Shown here: piece by piece, positions 45,211 through 46,941 of the stretch
Layout of the letters: each line of letters begins with the position of its first letter
Numbering within the stretch: the stretch's first letter is position 1
Source of the DNA: Dehalococcoidia bacterium
GTDB lineage: Bacteria; Chloroflexota; Dehalococcoidia; Dehalococcoidales; UBA1222
Assembly: GCA_009779255.1 (NCBI GenBank)
Contig: WREQ01000006.1
Coordinates: forward strand, 1 to 46,941
DNA length: 46,941 nt
Direction: 5' to 3'
Made by a program: the position numbers and the translations under genes
The notes under the pieces: model-generated
Told to the model about the DNA's origin: nothing
Databases searched by the model: none
The model's input: only the letters and a program-made list of their open reading frames with translations

Positions 45211-45324
45211 CTTACGACTGTCCGTGATTGCGGGGCAAGCCCGCAATGACACATGGGGATAATGCCATTCCGTCCCGCTTAGTCGGATGACGGAAGCTCT
45301 TGTGCGCAGGTGGTTGGCGCGAAA

Positions 45325-46101
45325 CTATGCCGTCGCGCTCTGTGTGGGATTCCCACGTTTTTTCTTGTAAACCAGCCGCGATAGCAGGATACCCAGCTCC
45401 AGCAGCAGTATCAGCGGCACTGCGACGATAGTTTGCGTCACTGGGTCAGGCGTGGGGGTTGAGATTGCCGCGATGATAAAGGCAAGCAAAATCCACCACT
45501 TGCGGCGTTTGGCCAGCCATTGCGGCGATACCACGCCGAGGCTGGCCATGCCCATGATAATCAGCGGTGTCTCGAATACCAGCCCCAAGACCACCAGAAT
45601 GCGCACCACCAGACTGACATAGTTGTCAAGTGAAACCATTGGCGTAGCCCCGACATCAAAGGTGAACAGGAAGTTCAGCGCCGGCGGCAGGGCTATAAAA
45701 TAGGCAAAGGCCACGCCGCACAGGAACATGAAAACGATGGCGGGGATCATGATGAGAATAAACCGTCTTTCCTTGGGTGTCAGCCCGGGGGCGACGAAGG
45801 CGAAAAGCTGATATAGCAGAAACGGCATGGTCATGATGAGGCCGAATAGCAGCCCAACCTTGAAATATACGGCGATGCCCTCCACCAGCCTGATGGTAAC
45901 CAGCTCGGCGTGGGATGGCGCCGGTACCAGCAGAATGCGCAGTACAAGTTCGCCGCAGAACATGCCGACTACCAGTCCGATGACGATGGCTATGGCCGAA
46001 TATAGGATGCGGTTGCGCAATTCCTTGAGGTGCTCCATGAAGGGAGCGCGTTCATAGGGGGTTTGCGGTGTCTGTAGTTCAGCGGCTTGGGTGTCGCTCA
46101 T
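45325..46101 (-). CDS. tatC: Twin-arginine translocase subunit TatC
   Basis: PFMEHLKELRNRILYSAIAIVIG; MPFLLYQLFAFVAPGLTPKERR; FVLGLVFETPLIIM-like segment. Confidence 0.95.
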   Translation of the reverse strand: MSDTQAAELQTPQTPYERAPFMEHLKELRNRILYSAIAIVIGLVVGMFCGELVLRILLVPAPSHAELVTIRLVEGIAVYFKVGLLFGLIMTMPFLLYQLFAFVAPGLTPKERRFILIMIPAIVFMFLCGVAFAYFIALPPALNFLFTFDVGATPMVSLDNYVSLVVRILVVLGLVFETPLIIMGMASLGVVSPQWLAKRRKWWILLAFIIAAISTPTPDPVTQTIVAVPLILLLELGILLSRLVYKKKRGNPTQSATA

Positions 46102-46102
46102 A

Positions 46103-46690
46103 TCAGTAGATCTCGTCCTCTGTCTGGGCGGCTGCCGTATCGAAAGAAGGAGTTATCGGGATGGAAACGGGAGCCTCTTTGGGCGCTTCAAGCGTAGCGC
46201 CGCCGGCTTCATTAATGGCATCCGAGGCCGCTTTGGCTCCGGTCGATACGGCTTCTGAGACAGTCTGCGCCTGTGCCTCGAGGGTGGTTTTCATTTCGGT
46301 GGCGCTGGTATTCAGCGACTCGGAAATATCACCGAGATCTTTCTTCAGCGTTTCAGACACTTCCCGGGAGCTCTTCTCCAGGGTCTCTGCGATGTCATTG
46401 GCTTGGAAATTGAGCGAAGCCTTGAGGTCGGCCATGTCCTTTTCCAAAGACTCCTTGACCGCCGTCAGATCATTCCTTATGCCGAAGGCGTTGCCGTCTT
46501 CATCGTCGAGGTCAAGCGCCTTGGAAACCTGTCCGGTGAGGTCGTTGGTAATTTTGCGGATATTACGCACAACTTTAGCCACCTTGCGCGCGTAATATGG
46601 TAGCTTGTCAGGACCGACCACCAGCAGACCCACAACCAGAATCACCAGCAGCTGGCCCAAGCCGATTTCCACTCCCAGGATGTTCAACAA
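46103..46690 (-). CDS. tatB: TatB-like translocase subunit with long amphipathic tail
   Basis: MLNILGVEIGLGQLLVILVVGLLVVGPDKLPYYARKVAKVVRNIRKITND. Confidence 0.85.
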   Translation of the reverse strand: MLNILGVEIGLGQLLVILVVGLLVVGPDKLPYYARKVAKVVRNIRKITNDLTGQVSKALDLDDEDGNAFGIRNDLTAVKESLEKDMADLKASLNFQANDIAETLEKSSREVSETLKKDLGDISESLNTSATEMKTTLEAQAQTVSEAVSTGAKAASDAINEAGGATLEAPKEAPVSIPITPSFDTAAAQTEDEIY

Positions 46691-46723
46691 GGACTCAAAT
46701 TCTCCTTAAAAAGCTCCTGTGGA

Positions 46724-46939
46724 TTACTCGGCCTTGGTAGTCTTGGCGGCTTTGGTAGTCTTGGCGGCCTTGCGCTTCTTCTTAGGTTTTTCGACCTCTT
46801 CATCGGTGCTGCCGACCTCTTCGCGGAAGCCGCGTACGGCCTGCCCCATCGAGCTGAAAAGCTGGGGCAGTTTGCCAGCGCCGAAGATGATAAGAATGAT
46901 GATCAGGATGACTGCCAGTTGCCATGGTCCAAAGTTCAT
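46724..46939 (-). CDS. tatA: TatA translocase subunit
   Basis: MNFGPWQLAVILIIILIIFGAGKLPQLFSSMGQAVRGFREEV; basic KAAKTTKAAKTTKAE tail. Confidence 0.92.
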   Translation of the reverse strand: MNFGPWQLAVILIIILIIFGAGKLPQLFSSMGQAVRGFREEVGSTDEEVEKPKKKRKAAKTTKAAKTTKAE

Positions 46940-46941
46940 AA

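Noticed and set aside
46724-46800. Short direct repeats (ttggtagtcttggcggct)
   Set aside because: Explained by the repetitive Lys/Ala/Thr tail of TatA.

Overview
The window is a gene-dense bacterial chromosome segment. Gene content (split MetE, selenium-dependent Mo-hydroxylase maturation genes, solitary V-type ATPase operon) suggests a Dehalococcoidia/Chloroflexota-like organism; that taxonomy is inference only. From left to right I read: a truncated Ig-like protein and a lipoprotein; ccmABCD; rhomboid; META-domain lipoprotein; leuS; proC; cvpA; ferredoxin; coaD-rsmD; a palindromic repeat pair plus an IS transposase remnant; a promoter and structured leader ahead of modBC-yqeB-(methyltransferase::yqeC)-xdhC; a large orphan protein; cobJ; a superinfection-immunity-like protein; a gutted MmeI-like type IIG restriction-modification gene; mocA; a MoeA-like protein; hisF/hisH; decayed lipoproteins; thyX; a split metE preceded by a SAM-I-like riboswitch and terminator; glnA; a frameshifted DUF1622 gene; rlmN; a MutH/Sau3AI-type endonuclease plus DNA methyltransferase; a YkgJ-like protein; an amber-interrupted lipoprotein/membrane gene; mscL with a Zn ribbon; a second IS remnant; a spirochaete/chlamydia-type V-ATPase operon (E-DUF2764-A-B-D-I-K); nhaA; tRNA-Val(CAC); a beta-propeller lipoprotein; a four-unit array of ~120-bp palindromes; and tatA-tatB-tatC. 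The best second-look items are the modBC leader RNA, the collapsed MmeI gene with a palindromic scar, the methyltransferase::YqeC fusion with the adjacent orphan protein, the SAM-riboswitch/split-MetE operon, the palindrome arrays in inverted orientation 35 kb apart, and the amber-interrupted gene. All family calls are by eye; no searches were run.
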